A stretch of 14,410 nt of DNA from Chloromonas sp. AAM2 (GCA_004335635.1 QAXH01004092.1:1-14410); one strand, 5' to 3'. Positions 1-11,100 are shown, numbered from the stretch's first letter. The notes: generated by a model from the letters alone, not told the origin. Translations and numbers: made by a program.

Positions 1-145
1 GGAGATGTTGACAAGCGGTCGCACTGCTGCCCTTGTGTTTGGCGTGCGCGCCTCTGCACCGCTCCTATGGTTAATGTCAGCTTCGTGAGGTGCCCCTGAC
101 AGGTGAGGATGCCTCCTTGGTGTTCTGGCTGGGTTTGGCTGTGAG
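1..145 (-). other. 3' untranslated region (start only)
   Basis: Lies downstream of the TAA at 146-148. No TGTAA, the usual polyadenylation signal of chlorophycean algae, is present in this stretch on the coding strand, so the transcript probably ends outside the window. No other gene is visible. Confidence 0.5.
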
Positions 146-2113
146 TTAGGTCTGACTTGCGCACAACAAAGATGGCACTGTTCCTGACGCCCAAGGCTGC
201 CTGTCGCTCACCTGGACGCCTGGCTTGCCGGGCAATGAGTGTGGTCGGCCATCTGCAGAGCCTGTGAAGTCAGTGCCAGTCGCTGCCGGCCAGTTATCCA
301 GCGTGTACCGACCAATACCAGACCGGGCAGGCGACTGGGGGTTTGATGGGCCGGGTGGCGAGGCAGGAGCTGGAGTACCTTCAACTTGACTCTCAATGTC
401 CGACACGCCAACGTCGTGCATGATCTTGCTTCGCGAACGTGACAGAGAACGTGACAGCTTCTGCACACCAGTGCTGATCGCTTTTGCCAGGCCACCCATG
501 GGAGGCTGTGCGGGCACCGCTTCACCTGTGCGCTGCAATGGTGAGGCTCTGCTCGCCAGGGGCTTTTCAGCGGGCCCAGGCAAGTTCACCCCTGAGCAGC
601 TACGTTTGTGCACCAGGCGCCGCAAGTCGTTTGCTGTTTTGCTGCGGCCAGGTAAACGCCTGGGCGCTGAAGGTTTACTGATGCTGTCTGGCCCCTCCGC
701 ATCCGCCGGGCCCGAGGCATTTGTGTCGGACGGCAGCTGGGTTGAAGAGCGGCGCATGCGCCCTGAATATGGCAGGCTGCTTTGCAGCATCCCTCGGGGG
801 CTGGCAGAGCCGCTTGCCGGCAACTCAATATCCGAGGGGCCGCTGGCGTCGGCAGGCATGACCTTGCTGGACGGACGGCGCATGAGCCTGCTTGGCCTAG
901 GCGTGAGGCCGCTTGCCCCGACAGAACTGCGTGGTGTGGTCGGACCTGGCAGGGCGGGAATACCGCGGGGAGCGGGGGCGGTGCCGCACTCAGGGAGACC
1001 AAGCTGCGAGCAACTGTGTCCCATACGAGTGGTCGTGAAGTCGGACATCCCCCGATCACGTGGTGTGCCGGTGGGCGTGTTGAAATTTGAAAGGCTAGGA
1101 CGGGATGCGATTTTTATTCCTGGATCCGGCCACAGAGTGGCGGCAGGAGGCTGCTGGCTGTCCTGCGGCTGAGGCAGAGTACCAGAGGCAGAGCTCCATA
1201 TGCTGCTTGCCCAAGAACGTCTGGTGGCCAATTGAGTGCCAGATTCACCTCCGCCAGGTTCGCCGAGCATAAGGAGCGAGCGCCTGACATTGACGGCTCC
1301 AAACAAGCGATTGGCTCGACCCAACGCCGTTTCATCGAGCTCATTTATTTGTCCGCTGAGCATAAGGAGCGACCGTCTGGTGTTGACCGCACCGAACAAG
1401 CGATTGGCTCGACCCAAAGCCGTTTCAGCTTCCAGGCTGCCATCGACCGAGCTCACTGCTGGCACTGGGCTGGAATCTGCGCTCATGAGTCGCCGAGATC
1501 GTGCTGCCTGCCTGGGATACATTGCTGCCTCGTTGAGGGTTGATGAGGCTCTCGCACTCAGGGCGCCATTTGCCGAAGTTGCATTTGCGTCCAGTTGTGA
1601 TCCATCCCCTTGGAACAGAGAGCACATGGAAGTGGACATGCGCCGCATCCGTGATGCCTGCGTCAGCGGCTGCCGACTCCCGTGAACGTTGATGTCTCTT
1701 AATGAAACTCTTGATGACCACTGTCCACTGTCCACTGACTGCCTTTTGTCAAGAGGTATTTCCGCGAACGACTGCCGGCGCGTGCTGAGGCGCGTGTGCA
1801 CTGAGCCTTGGTCGGCTTGCTCATGCGCCTGCAGCAACTTCTGCGGTTCAGCCTTGATGTCAACCTGCTGCTTTTCCATCAGCATCATGCAGAGCATGGC
1901 TGCAAGCCGGTTGTTGCCCGGTGCGTCCGACAAGGCAGTGTGCTGCGCCCAGCAAGCCATGTCCGTCAACAGGCACAGCTCGTGTCTTGCCTGTCGCCTT
2001 AGGGGGCGGAAGACGGATAGCAGCACTGCTAGCACCCAGGCGAAAGCGAACAAGTGCAGCAGGAGCATGCATACCACGAGCAACGTGTATACAAAGAAAG
2101 ACTGACCGCCGCC
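146..2113 (-). CDS. Exon 21 (last): S6 helix and long RRxS-rich cytosolic tail
   Basis: 655 codons and TAA. GGGQSFFVYTLLVVCMLLLH continues to SVF: helix S6 (2208-2238), followed by basic FRPLRRQARH. The ORF finder starts at a TTG; the real exon begins at the CAG acceptor 2114-2116. Tail residues 2315-2858 are low-complexity S/R/P with RRQS (2315), RRMS (2360), RRPS (2615), RRSS (2657) and several S/T-P sites, plus two 31-residue repeats (from 2433). No EF-hand or coiled coil (present in PKD2 tails) was seen. A further small intron in this tail cannot be excluded. Confidence 0.82.
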   Translation of the reverse strand, partial: GGGQSFFVYTLLVVCMLLLHLFAFAWVLAVLLSVFRPLRRQARHELCLLTDMACWAQHTALSDAPGNNRLAAMLCMMLMEKQQVDIKAEPQKLLQAHEQADQGSVHTRLSTRRQSFAEIPLDKRQSVDSGQWSSRVSLRDINVHGSRQPLTQASRMRRMSTSMCSLFQGDGSQLDANATSANGALSARASSTLNEAAMYPRQAARSRRLMSADSSPVPAVSSVDGSLEAETALGRANRLFGAVNTRRSLLMLSGQINELDETALGRANRLFGAVNVRRSLLMLGEPGGGESGTQLATRRSWASSIWSSASGTLPQPQDSQQPPAATLWPDPGIKIASRPSLSNFNTPTGTPRDRGMSDFTTTRMGHSCSQLGLPECGTAPAPRGIPALPGPTTPRSSVGASGLTPRPSRLMRRPSSKVMPADASGPSDIELPASGSASPRGMLQSSLPYSGRMRRSSTQLPSDTNASGPADAEGPDSISKPSAPRRLPGRSKTANDLRRLVHKRSCSGVNLPGPAEKPLASRASPLQRTGEAVPAQPPMGGLAKAISTGVQKLSRSLSRSRSKIMHDVGVSDIESQVEGTPAPASPPGPSNPQSPARSGIGRYTLDNWPAATGTDFTGSADGRPHSLPGKPGVQVSDRQPWASGTVPSLLCASQT

Positions 2114-5100
2114 CTGCGTCAGGCAAGCATCACGGCATTGTGTTAGGGATTGTCATGTAGCATCGCCACCTGCAAGTCATCTAGTCATCCTCAAGAACGA
2201 GCAACCAATGACTTGTTGGGCCACACACGATTGCTAAGTGCAAGTGCAGTCCATTATGAAGCTGATGTCATGCAAACAAGACTGAGGCTGCGTGCCAGTG
2301 TGGCGCTTGATTAGCAGGCCAGGCCAGGCAATGGGCTGCCATCACAAGCCATGTGCAACCACCCCTTGCCTACCAGATGAGAGGCGTGCATGAACTGCTG
2401 TGCATTGCCTGCCACCAACGCTTTGGCCTGCAGAGACAATGCGTCACCTGCGCAGGCAAGACCAGCCAGCATGAGAGTCAGGGATTAGCACTGCGCTCTC
2501 AGGGGATGCATGTGCTGCCGCAGCAGCGCTTCAAGATATTGTGCGTAGCTTTGTCATTGCCTCCCGCACTCACCAAAGGACGTGAGGTCGTGGAATGCCA
2601 CATCCACCACCAAACTCTGCAGCCGCAAACACACATAAGCAATGGTCATACAACATGGCATGCCTACACACGTGCTTGGGATCGAGCGATGTGTCCACAC
2701 CGGCCGCTGCGCGCATGATGAATAGCGGCCCTTTGGATTCAACAGACTCTGGAATTTGCTGTGCGTTGCCTACTGTAGCCAGCTGTGATCAACAAGCAGC
2801 CATTCATAAGCAATTCTGACCCAACCCGCAGGTGTGAAGGTTGATCACAGGCAAGTTGACTGTCCGTCACCAACCCTCCTCACCAGCGCAACAGCCCCCA
2901 TGAGCGAGCACATGGCCAGGATGATGGCCAGGTGGATGAGCTGTGATGAGGCACGAACGAGAGTCTGAGGCAACAGGGCCAGCCGGGCTTGAAAAGAGCA
3001 CAGGCCCAAAAGCCGCAGCAGGAGCAGGAGCAGAAGCACACATTGAAGAAGAAAGTAGGTGGTCTGCATGGGCAGCGCAGCAAGCAGCAGTCAAGGGTTG
3101 TCAGTGAAGTGGACTGAAGAGATGAGCAGATGAATACAGGCCAACAAGAGCAGCAAACTCGATGTCTGTAGCTGACAGGCGATAGGTCTTTTGCAGAGCG
3201 TCCTCACCATGTGTGGCTGGTAGCACGTGTTTGTGTGGGCTTGCGCATGGCAATCACTTTGCTTACCTGGTCGTCTGCCAAAGATGCCAGCGCTTGCAGG
3301 TGGTCTGCAAACAACGCCATTGGCTGGCTGTTCCCAGGCGCCACGAGGGGCCAGCGGCCCGGCCTGCCAGCCGAGGGTTGGGCGCTGATCGGGATCGCGT
3401 CCGGACTGCCGGCAAGGAGGAACATGCGCACGGGCGCGATGCCATCGCCGTCGTACATGTGGTATGAACCGTTTGCCGGCGTCTGTTCAGCAGCATGGAA
3501 AGCGAAGGCAACCATTAAGGACGCCGCAGCCACCATCAAGGCGGCAATCAGCCCGTCCAGCAAAAGACCGCAGAGCGAAACTCGCTGTCGCAGCTGTGGG
3601 GCGTGTTGCGCCTCGGTCCACCATTCGCTGGGTAGTTTTTTCTTGTCCATGGCCTCCAGCGGCTTTGATACAGACTGGCTGTGTATAGATCGTGCATGAT
3701 TGAGCCGTTGTGACATGCTTCCATGCATCTGCTTTGATTCCCTGAACGAGTTTCGTTCGCCGGCTTCGGGCAGGAGTGAGAGCCGGGTCGGCATAGTTCG
3801 CATCAACAGGGGCCCCAGGTTGACGTGCTGGCTCCATGGCATAGCACCACCAGGCTGCTCCTCCTCATTATCGGTGCCACTGCCGCTGCTATCAATGGCT
3901 GTACTAAGGCCAGGCCTCAAGAATGGCTGGTTCAGCCGTCCAGCCAAGACCTTTTGATGAGCACTGCTCCGTGACAGGCGGCCTGGCGTCAAGGGCATGG
4001 CCAGTTGCACGTCTCTGGGAGTCAGAGGTGATCTCGGTGAGTCAGACATGCGGCCGGTGCTGTAGCTGACACGCCGTTCTCTGGCAGGCACACCACCATG
4101 AAGGCTTGCTGGCATGGATGGCATAGACTTCAGAGCAGACGCTGGTCGCATGGTGGTTGTGGCTTGCATCGGTGCCATTTCGGGCATTGCCTCGTCCAAG
4201 AGCATGTGGCCGGTGCTGTAGCTGACACGCCGTTCTCTGGCAGGCACACCACCATGAAGGCGTGCTGGCATGGATGGCATGGACTTCAGGGCCGACGCTG
4301 GCCGCATGGTGGTTGTGGCTTGCATCGGTGCCATTTCGGGCATTGCCTCTTCCAAGAGCATGTGGCCAGTGCTGTAGCTGACACTGCGTTCTCTGGCAGG
4401 CACACCACCATGAAGGCGTGCTGGCATGGATGGCATGGACTTCAGAGCCGACGCTGGCAGCATGGTGGTTGTGGCTTGCATCGGTGCCATTTCGGGCATT
4501 GCCTCTTCCAAGAGCATGTGGCCGGTGCTGTAGCTGACACTGCGTTCTCTGGCAGGCACACCACCCTGAAGGCGTGCTGGCATGGATGGCATGGACTTCA
4601 GAGCCGACGCTGGCCGCATGGTGGTTGTGGCTTGCACCGGTGCCATTTCGGGCATTGCCTCGTCCAAGAGCATGTGGCCGGTGCTGTAGCTGACACTGCG
4701 TTCTCTGGCAGGCACACCACCATGAAGGCGTGCTGGCATGGATGGCATGGACTTCAGAGCCGACGCTGGCCGCATGGTGGTTGTGGCTTGCACCGGTGCC
4801 ATTTCGGGCATTGCCTCGTCCAAAAGCGTCGCTGCCTGAGCACTCTGCGACTTCGTGTTCTCCAGGTAGTGTGTTGATGGCCTGGTGGTCAGGGATGGAA
4901 CCAAAGGTACATTGGCAAACAGCCTAGCAGTAGGCTGGGCTGTTGCTCTGGCGAACATGCGCTCATTCACAGGTGCCGCGTTTGGCTTGGGCTGCGAACC
5001 GCTTATGGACTGGCTGGCTGGTGGGGCGCCATTCGTCCAGGCTTGCACAGGGATCGGTGCATCAGGGTCGGCGACAGCAGCAGCAGGGGCCGGGACCATG

Positions 5101-8100
5101 GACGTTATTGCCCAGCTCGTCCGGCGCTTAAAAGATTTTAAATCGTCTGCACTCCACCCCTCGGATGAAAGTTGACTGCAGCTCTTCCTCCTGCTTTTGG
5201 CATCGTTGCTTTCCTTGCCACTCTTCTGGTCGGAGCTTTCATGGTGACCCTCGTCACTGATTAAGAAGCGCAACCGCTGAGAAACTGATGATTGCAGGCG
5301 GGCACGGGAAGGCGCCGCAGCCAACCTCGGGTCTGGCAGCACTCGCACAGATCCGGCTTGAGAGCGAGCGCGGGGTGCGGGCCATGGAACGCTGACGAGC
5401 TCAGATTCGTCATCCTCATCCTCTAGGCCCTCTCCTACAGGATAAGCGCCAATGAAGCTGACGCGGCCCGACGTGCTCGACTCCAGTGTGCGAGTGCGCG
5501 TGGGTGCCCAAAAGGGTGTCCAGTTGGATCGTGATTGGCGGATACTTTTTGGAAGATCCGAGGCAGCGCTGTGATGCAAGGAAGCCATGGAGTGATTGGA
5601 CGTATCTGACATGCGTGCAAACGGCACGACCGCTCTGACCGCTTTGACTTGGGGCTCGGCCTCACGCTGCTTGCTGGCTTTCTCATGTTTTCGCGTGTGC
5701 CACTGATGCTCAACCCAGGCTGAGAGGTGCCAGGTCCACCAAGCGATGAACATGAAGACCAAGAACAGGATCAACGCCTCGGTCACCGCCTGCATGCAGC
5801 GGCAACAACACTAGCAACCTCGACACTAGCAATCTTACAAACAGCAACCAAAACGCGTGAAGACTGCAACACTCCTCTGAGACAGAAGCAAAGCTGCCAC
5901 TTGCAGTACTGTAGCGGCAGTCTAGCATGAGCACACCAGGTCCCTCACCCGCCACAGGGCTGGCGAGCCGCCGGTGGAAGTCTCCACTCCCAGCATGCCA
6001 CTTGCGGGCACAACGCGCAGCGCAAAGCTTGCAAGGATGGCACCACTGTCGCTCCAGTCAAACGCCGCGTGCCAAAGGCCAAAGCTGTTCCGCTCCCCAC
6101 TGTACGTTGGGACCTGCGCTTGCAGATGCGGTCTTGCAATTAGAATTGGTCAGTCGTAAGCTCTGCCAAGCTCCGATGCCTGACAACAGCTGCATGCGGG
6201 AGAGAAGCGCCAATCATTGACTGCCATTGGCACTGGCCGTGTGCACCCGCTCCCTCACTGCCCTGTTTGTTGCGAAATCGCCACTGCTACAGAGGGGTAG
6301 TCGACTGCTGACAACACGACTACCACTCTCAGGGGGCATGCAACACCCATAACTGTCGTTTCACTGGCACAGTGATCTGTACCAGAAGCATTCTGGCGTG
6401 CATGTGATACGCTGGCGTGTGTGAGCAGCATGAACACAATGCTCCAGCGCCCACCTGCACAACGAGCCTGCGTGATGCGCTACTGTCCAGGTAGCCGCCC
6501 TCCTGCAGCCACTGCATGACCAGGGGCCAGCGCTCCTCGGACAAGTCAGCGCTCAGGACAACCGGGTAGCCAGACGCAAAACCTGAACCGGGCACGAGAC
6601 AGATTACAACTTTGATCTCAATCACAGCTGACCAAGGCGAACAAGTGACGGTGAGGGGGGCTCCAGTTCCAACACTAACACTTCCAATTCCAAGAGAGGG
6701 GACCTCTTCCATGTGACCCACCACTTCCCACAGAGTGACAAGTTCTAACGCTTGCGTATGACCTGTCAATCTGTGGCAACTTTCCTTTGCTGGTCCTTCC
6801 TCTTTGCCCGGCGGTCTACCCCTCCAGCAGTGGGACAATCAAGTGTGTCTGCCGCTCATGTCGTAAGCAATCACTTTGACTGCATACCGGTGGATGTAGG
6901 ACAGGTGGGCCTTCTGAATCTCCTTTACACAGTGCCATGCGGTTCCGGCTAGGCAATGCAATCCATGAACGTGATTCGATCATGTGATCTGCCGGGTAGC
7001 GCATGGTTTGCTCATTGGACGCACATGCCCACTCGTTCAGCAACAGCACACCTGGCAGATCAACGGATTGGAAGCCATAGGGAACGCCATGAAAGCTGAT
7101 GTCAGCACCAGACGTGTTGTACCTGCAAATCAGGTCAGTGGGATACATGCATGGTACGTGTGCTGCCTTGACATGGAGACCATCACTGCACCTGGAGATG
7201 AGGGGGCCTGGAGACTGAATCAGCCGCTGTTAACAGCCCTACTACTCACTGGCATGACTGTGCCCGCTACTCACCAGTCGCGTGTGCGCTGCTTGAGCTG
7301 CCTGTCGTACAGACTGGAGCTGGGGGCAAACACAGGGTCCGCACCTGACACATGCATGCAGTGATTATGGCAGGTTTAAAGGGGGCCGACATTGCACAAG
7401 CGGCGATTACGGTAGGACGAGATAGGCAGGTCAAGCAAAGTGAAGCCAGGCCAGCCCAACTCCACAAGGACCATCAACGCACTTGCATTGCACCTGCTGG
7501 TTGCTTCCTCTTGCTGTGCTTACCATAGCTAGGGAGTCCTTCTGATTTGAGTTCACAAGGCGCAGTCATGCCCTGCTTGCCGCACAGCCACTCCTCATGC
7601 ACCCGCTGCAGCTCCCGCTCCAGCGCTGTCACGGGCCCACAACCGGGGGCAAGGGAGGTGCCGAAGCGCGAGGAGCATGCAGCATTGCTGGGGGGCGGGG
7701 GCAGGGAAGGAGAGTTTGTCAGCGGCTCGGAACGGCGCTCCTGGAAGCAAGCAGCAGCAAGCACACCGTCGTGACGGAGTGATTCTAGATCACACCAAAA
7801 GTAGCACTCTGCGAACGACCTATCAGCCCACATGGATGTAACAGCGGGTGAGAAGCTCAGCGTCACTTGAGCATGGCTGCCACACAGTGTGAGCAAAGAG
7901 TGACGATTAAGTGACCATCCTGCTAGTGCATGTGCCATCTGCCTAGAACCTGAACGCCATAGGTGCGTCATAACGCATGTACATGAACATCCCCTTTCAT
8001 GAACACACTCTGCTCTCACCAGGTGCATCAGGACGCCTCCCACCACCTGGCTGCCACGTGCAGTCAGCACTGTGCGGCGGCGCGCCACATCGGCCCCCGC

Positions 8101-11100
8101 ATCGCCCCCTGTCTCCCCGTAAGCAGACACTGGGAAGGCAAAGTAAGCCTCCCGGCCACGGCTCCTGAGGCATGCCAGGTAGTCGGGATTCAAAGTGCCC
8201 AGACCTTGTTGGGCCACGGCTTCCAGGTCCACACCAGCGCCATCCTCAAAACTGCGAGAAAGACGGCAGCACGGGCGGTGTCCATGGAAAGGAGGGACCA
8301 GCATGGGTGTTCAAAACAGGTGCAAGGAGGATTCTTGTGTGCATGGACCCCATGCACACGCCCACACACGCCTCCTGACTGCATTGCTGCGAATAGAAAG
8401 AAGCTGAAGCGAGGAGCTGCATGTATTAAAGCCATAAGCCATGATGGATCGGCCTGAGTGTTTAGGAAACCCCAACTATCGACTACTTCGGGCAAGCAGT
8501 ATCTTATAGCACAAGCACAAGCAGCGTAGCACGGCGCGCGTGGCTGATGCCTGGGAGCAGGTCTGAAAACCCTTCACACAGTGCTACGTGGTTCTGGCTA
8601 GGCTGATGTAACCCTAGGCGCTTCAGCTGACCGGGTTTCAAAGCTTGCGCTGACTATGCCCCTCGGACAAGAGAGTGAGGCATCAGTGCTGCAAGGCTAC
8701 TGTCTAGTGAGTTCTGCAGAGGCGAGCGCAACCTCTCAGCTATCCGGGGCCGTCCCTCGGATCACCCTTTTCTCATCATCGCCAACGGTCCTTGTCAGCT
8801 GATTCACATCCGTGCGACAATTTCTCGAATTGCAACTAAGCAAATATGTGCGTGATTGGCAGCCCTTCAGCACGCAAAAAAAGAAGTTTGCCAGTTCTGG
8901 GACAGTTTGTGTGTACAGGTCTGTAATACCGCCAGCAACCATTGTGTGCCAGCAAAACATGTGTGTGTGTGTGTGTGTGTGTGTGTCTCTCACACGCAGG
9001 GTGAACCTCGGCTGCACCATTGGGTGCTTGCATGCAATCCCTGTCCCTTTCCTTCTGGCTAGCACCATTGCGTTTTGATCGCATAAACACGCTAGGGTGT
9101 CGGCAGCGCGGCACGTTATGTGACGCATACACAGGTACATGTGACGCATTGACAGTGCAGGTCAGTCGCACCTGAGGTCGATTGGTGAGAGGGTGAAGTC
9201 TGCACAGCCAGGGATCTTCAGGCGGGTGCAGATGTTGCGCACGGCCTGTGCCTCAAACTCCAGGTTGGCCACCGCAGCCCGTAGGTACCGCAGCACCTGG
9301 ACAGCAGACAAGGGGAAAGAGTAGAGCCATTAGGCAGACAACTTCTCACACTGGTGGACCGCTTTGCAAGGTACAGTTCGAGTAAACATGGTGTACCAAG
9401 CAGTCAAATGTCAAAGCATGGGGATACCAAACAGTCAGAAAGACAGCAAAACAGTCAGGAAGAAACGTGCAGGCATGGCACTTTGGTCCTGGAACCATGA
9501 TGTTGTTGGCAAGCATCACAAATGGTCACACAACCGAGCTGGTACCAGCAAGCATCAAGTGCATGCAGGCATGGCTCGCCTGTGCTGCAGCCTTACCAGG
9601 TCTGTATCCTGTTCATCCTCCGCCCAATCGAACTGAAAGACAGGTGAGGGGCTGCCATCTGCCAGGAACGGCAGGTTTGCCACTGTCAGTGCGCTGCTCT
9701 GCACCTGCTGCTGCAGCGCTGCCACCCGGGACAGGAGTGCAGCCGTATCCTGTGCGGTGGTGGTGACAGGGGCTGTGGCAGCTGAGCAGGGGGCTAGCTG
9801 GCCGCTCAGGAGCACGCCGGTTGACCCTGCGCAGGTTAAGGGCAGGTGGAGACAACATGGCCAAGGCTGGGTTTAAATCTGTGTTATAAATGCCTGTGGT
9901 ATGGCCCCCTGCCATGCAAGGACACTCATGCAGGCGATGAAAGCCTTTTTCAAACGCTCACACTAATGTCAAGTGGAATATGTTGAGCTGTGAGGCTATC
10001 TGTGCTCGCTTGGTAGGTGCAAAAGCACAACAGGCACCTTCACGCACTGGACAGGGGACATTCGGAATCACTTCCCGTACCTGGTACAGGTGTCTGTGCT
10101 CCTGGCGCCAGCCATGCCGCCTGCTGTGCTGCCAGGGCCGCAAGCACTGCAGCATCGGCTGTGGGGCACGCACACAGCGCGTAGCTTGTCTGTGTCGCGC
10201 TGCATGCCACCTCTACGCTGAGGCTCATGTTGACACTGCACAGGCCTGACGCTGCGCCGCCTGAGGCGCCCATGCGGCCGACCGTTAGGCCCGAGAGCGT
10301 CACGCGCCTGAGGCGAATCAGGGGCAGGCCCAGGCGTGGCAGGTGGACGGCCAGCAGCGCTTGCAGAGCGGCCGGGGACATGGCGGCCTGTGTGCATGAA
10401 ACATACAGAAACAGATGTAGAGAAGATGCAGAAACAGAAAGATGGCTCAAATCTTGGTGGCAGGTTTGAGATACACGCCAGGTAGCTGACCCAGCAATGC
10501 TGCGCGCACATTTTCCATGTGGAGATGAGTTTCGTGCCAGACTATAGTAGTTCCTGCCATCTATTGACAATGAACATGTGATCACATATAAGGGTAGGAA
10601 TAGTCCCCAACTAGGTGCATGTCAGCAGTTTGACGTGCATGTGCATGGACCACACCTGTTGGGCCGTTGAGGACATGAGCTGGGCGTCGCTGGAGCAGTT
10701 GTGCAGAACTGCGACCCAGGCTGGCACTGTCAGGTGCTGCTCCACCACCAGCTGCAGGCTGGTGCTGCCCAGCCGCTGACTGCCGACATAGGCCTCGTAC
10801 CTGCACGCCGCACAGTGGAAGGCATGGGGACGGCAACCAGGGTTTGCTCCGGGTCACTGCAGGATAGACGGTGGCTGATCGCAGTATTTAAAACCCCCTG
10901 GGCAGTTGCTCTGGGAGCTGGTGCCCAATCCTGCTGAATTTGCTAATTTTGCTTACCACAGGCTTGGCCGTGCTAGTGTTCAGAAGTGCATCATTGGAAC
11001 GCTTGCTTTCTGCTTACGTGACATTGTAGGTTCCAGGCATGCACAGGCCTGAGTCCGCCATGGCCGGGCTGCAGAGCAGTCCAGATGTGACGTCTGCTGA

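Larger units (their letters stand above)
8252..9171 (-). other. Intron 10 (920 bases), longest in the window
   Basis: Separates the connector from the polycystin domain. Holds the TG microsatellite and one copy of the 42-bp dispersed repeat. I looked here for an exon encoding the missing S1 helix: the only weakly hydrophobic stretch (about 8385-8445, minus strand) contains His, Pro and Arg and has no convincing phase-2 splice pair. An unseen exon remains possible. Confidence 0.65.

Noticed and set aside
396..1172. 258-residue plus-strand ORF
   Set aside because: Shadow of the tail exon: GC-rich Ser/Arg coding sequence gives long open antisense frames. No domain seen.
146..2083. 645-residue ORF as a separate single-pass membrane protein
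   Set aside because: It starts at a TTG; the frame extends upstream to a splice acceptor, and the hydrophobic start is S6 of the channel.
2845..3069. 74-residue two-helix small membrane protein
   Set aside because: The middle 60 codons are flanked by good splice sites in phase 0 and match the S4-S5 block of polycystins.
4098..4877. 259-residue plus-strand ORF with Cys/His/Trp-rich repeats
   Set aside because: It is the antisense of the 52-residue coding repeats; because the period is a multiple of three, a repeat without stops stays open on the other strand. It has no family pattern.
3204..5795. 863-residue ORF as an independent membrane protein
   Set aside because: Its first two codons overlap the intron (CAG acceptor at 5790-5792) and its last 21 codons lie past a GTAAGC donor. 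Its S2 and S3 complete the polycystin domain and S4-S6 on either side.
7474..8304. 276-residue minus-strand ORF read as one continuous exon
   Set aside because: It spans exon 11, an intron and exon 12. The middle part (about 7741-8019) lacks the polycystin pattern and is bounded by GTGAGA and CAG splice sites. The 279-base intron is a multiple of three, so retention would stay in frame, but it would place 93 unrelated residues in the domain.
8190..8495. Candidate S1-helix exon in intron 10
   Set aside because: The only hydrophobic stretch is short and broken by His, Pro and Arg, and no phase-2 to phase-2 exon with good splice sites was found.
8736..9171. Minus-strand ORFs with a His-Thr run
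   Set aside because: The run is the translated CA microsatellite; the rest has no domain pattern and lies in an intron.
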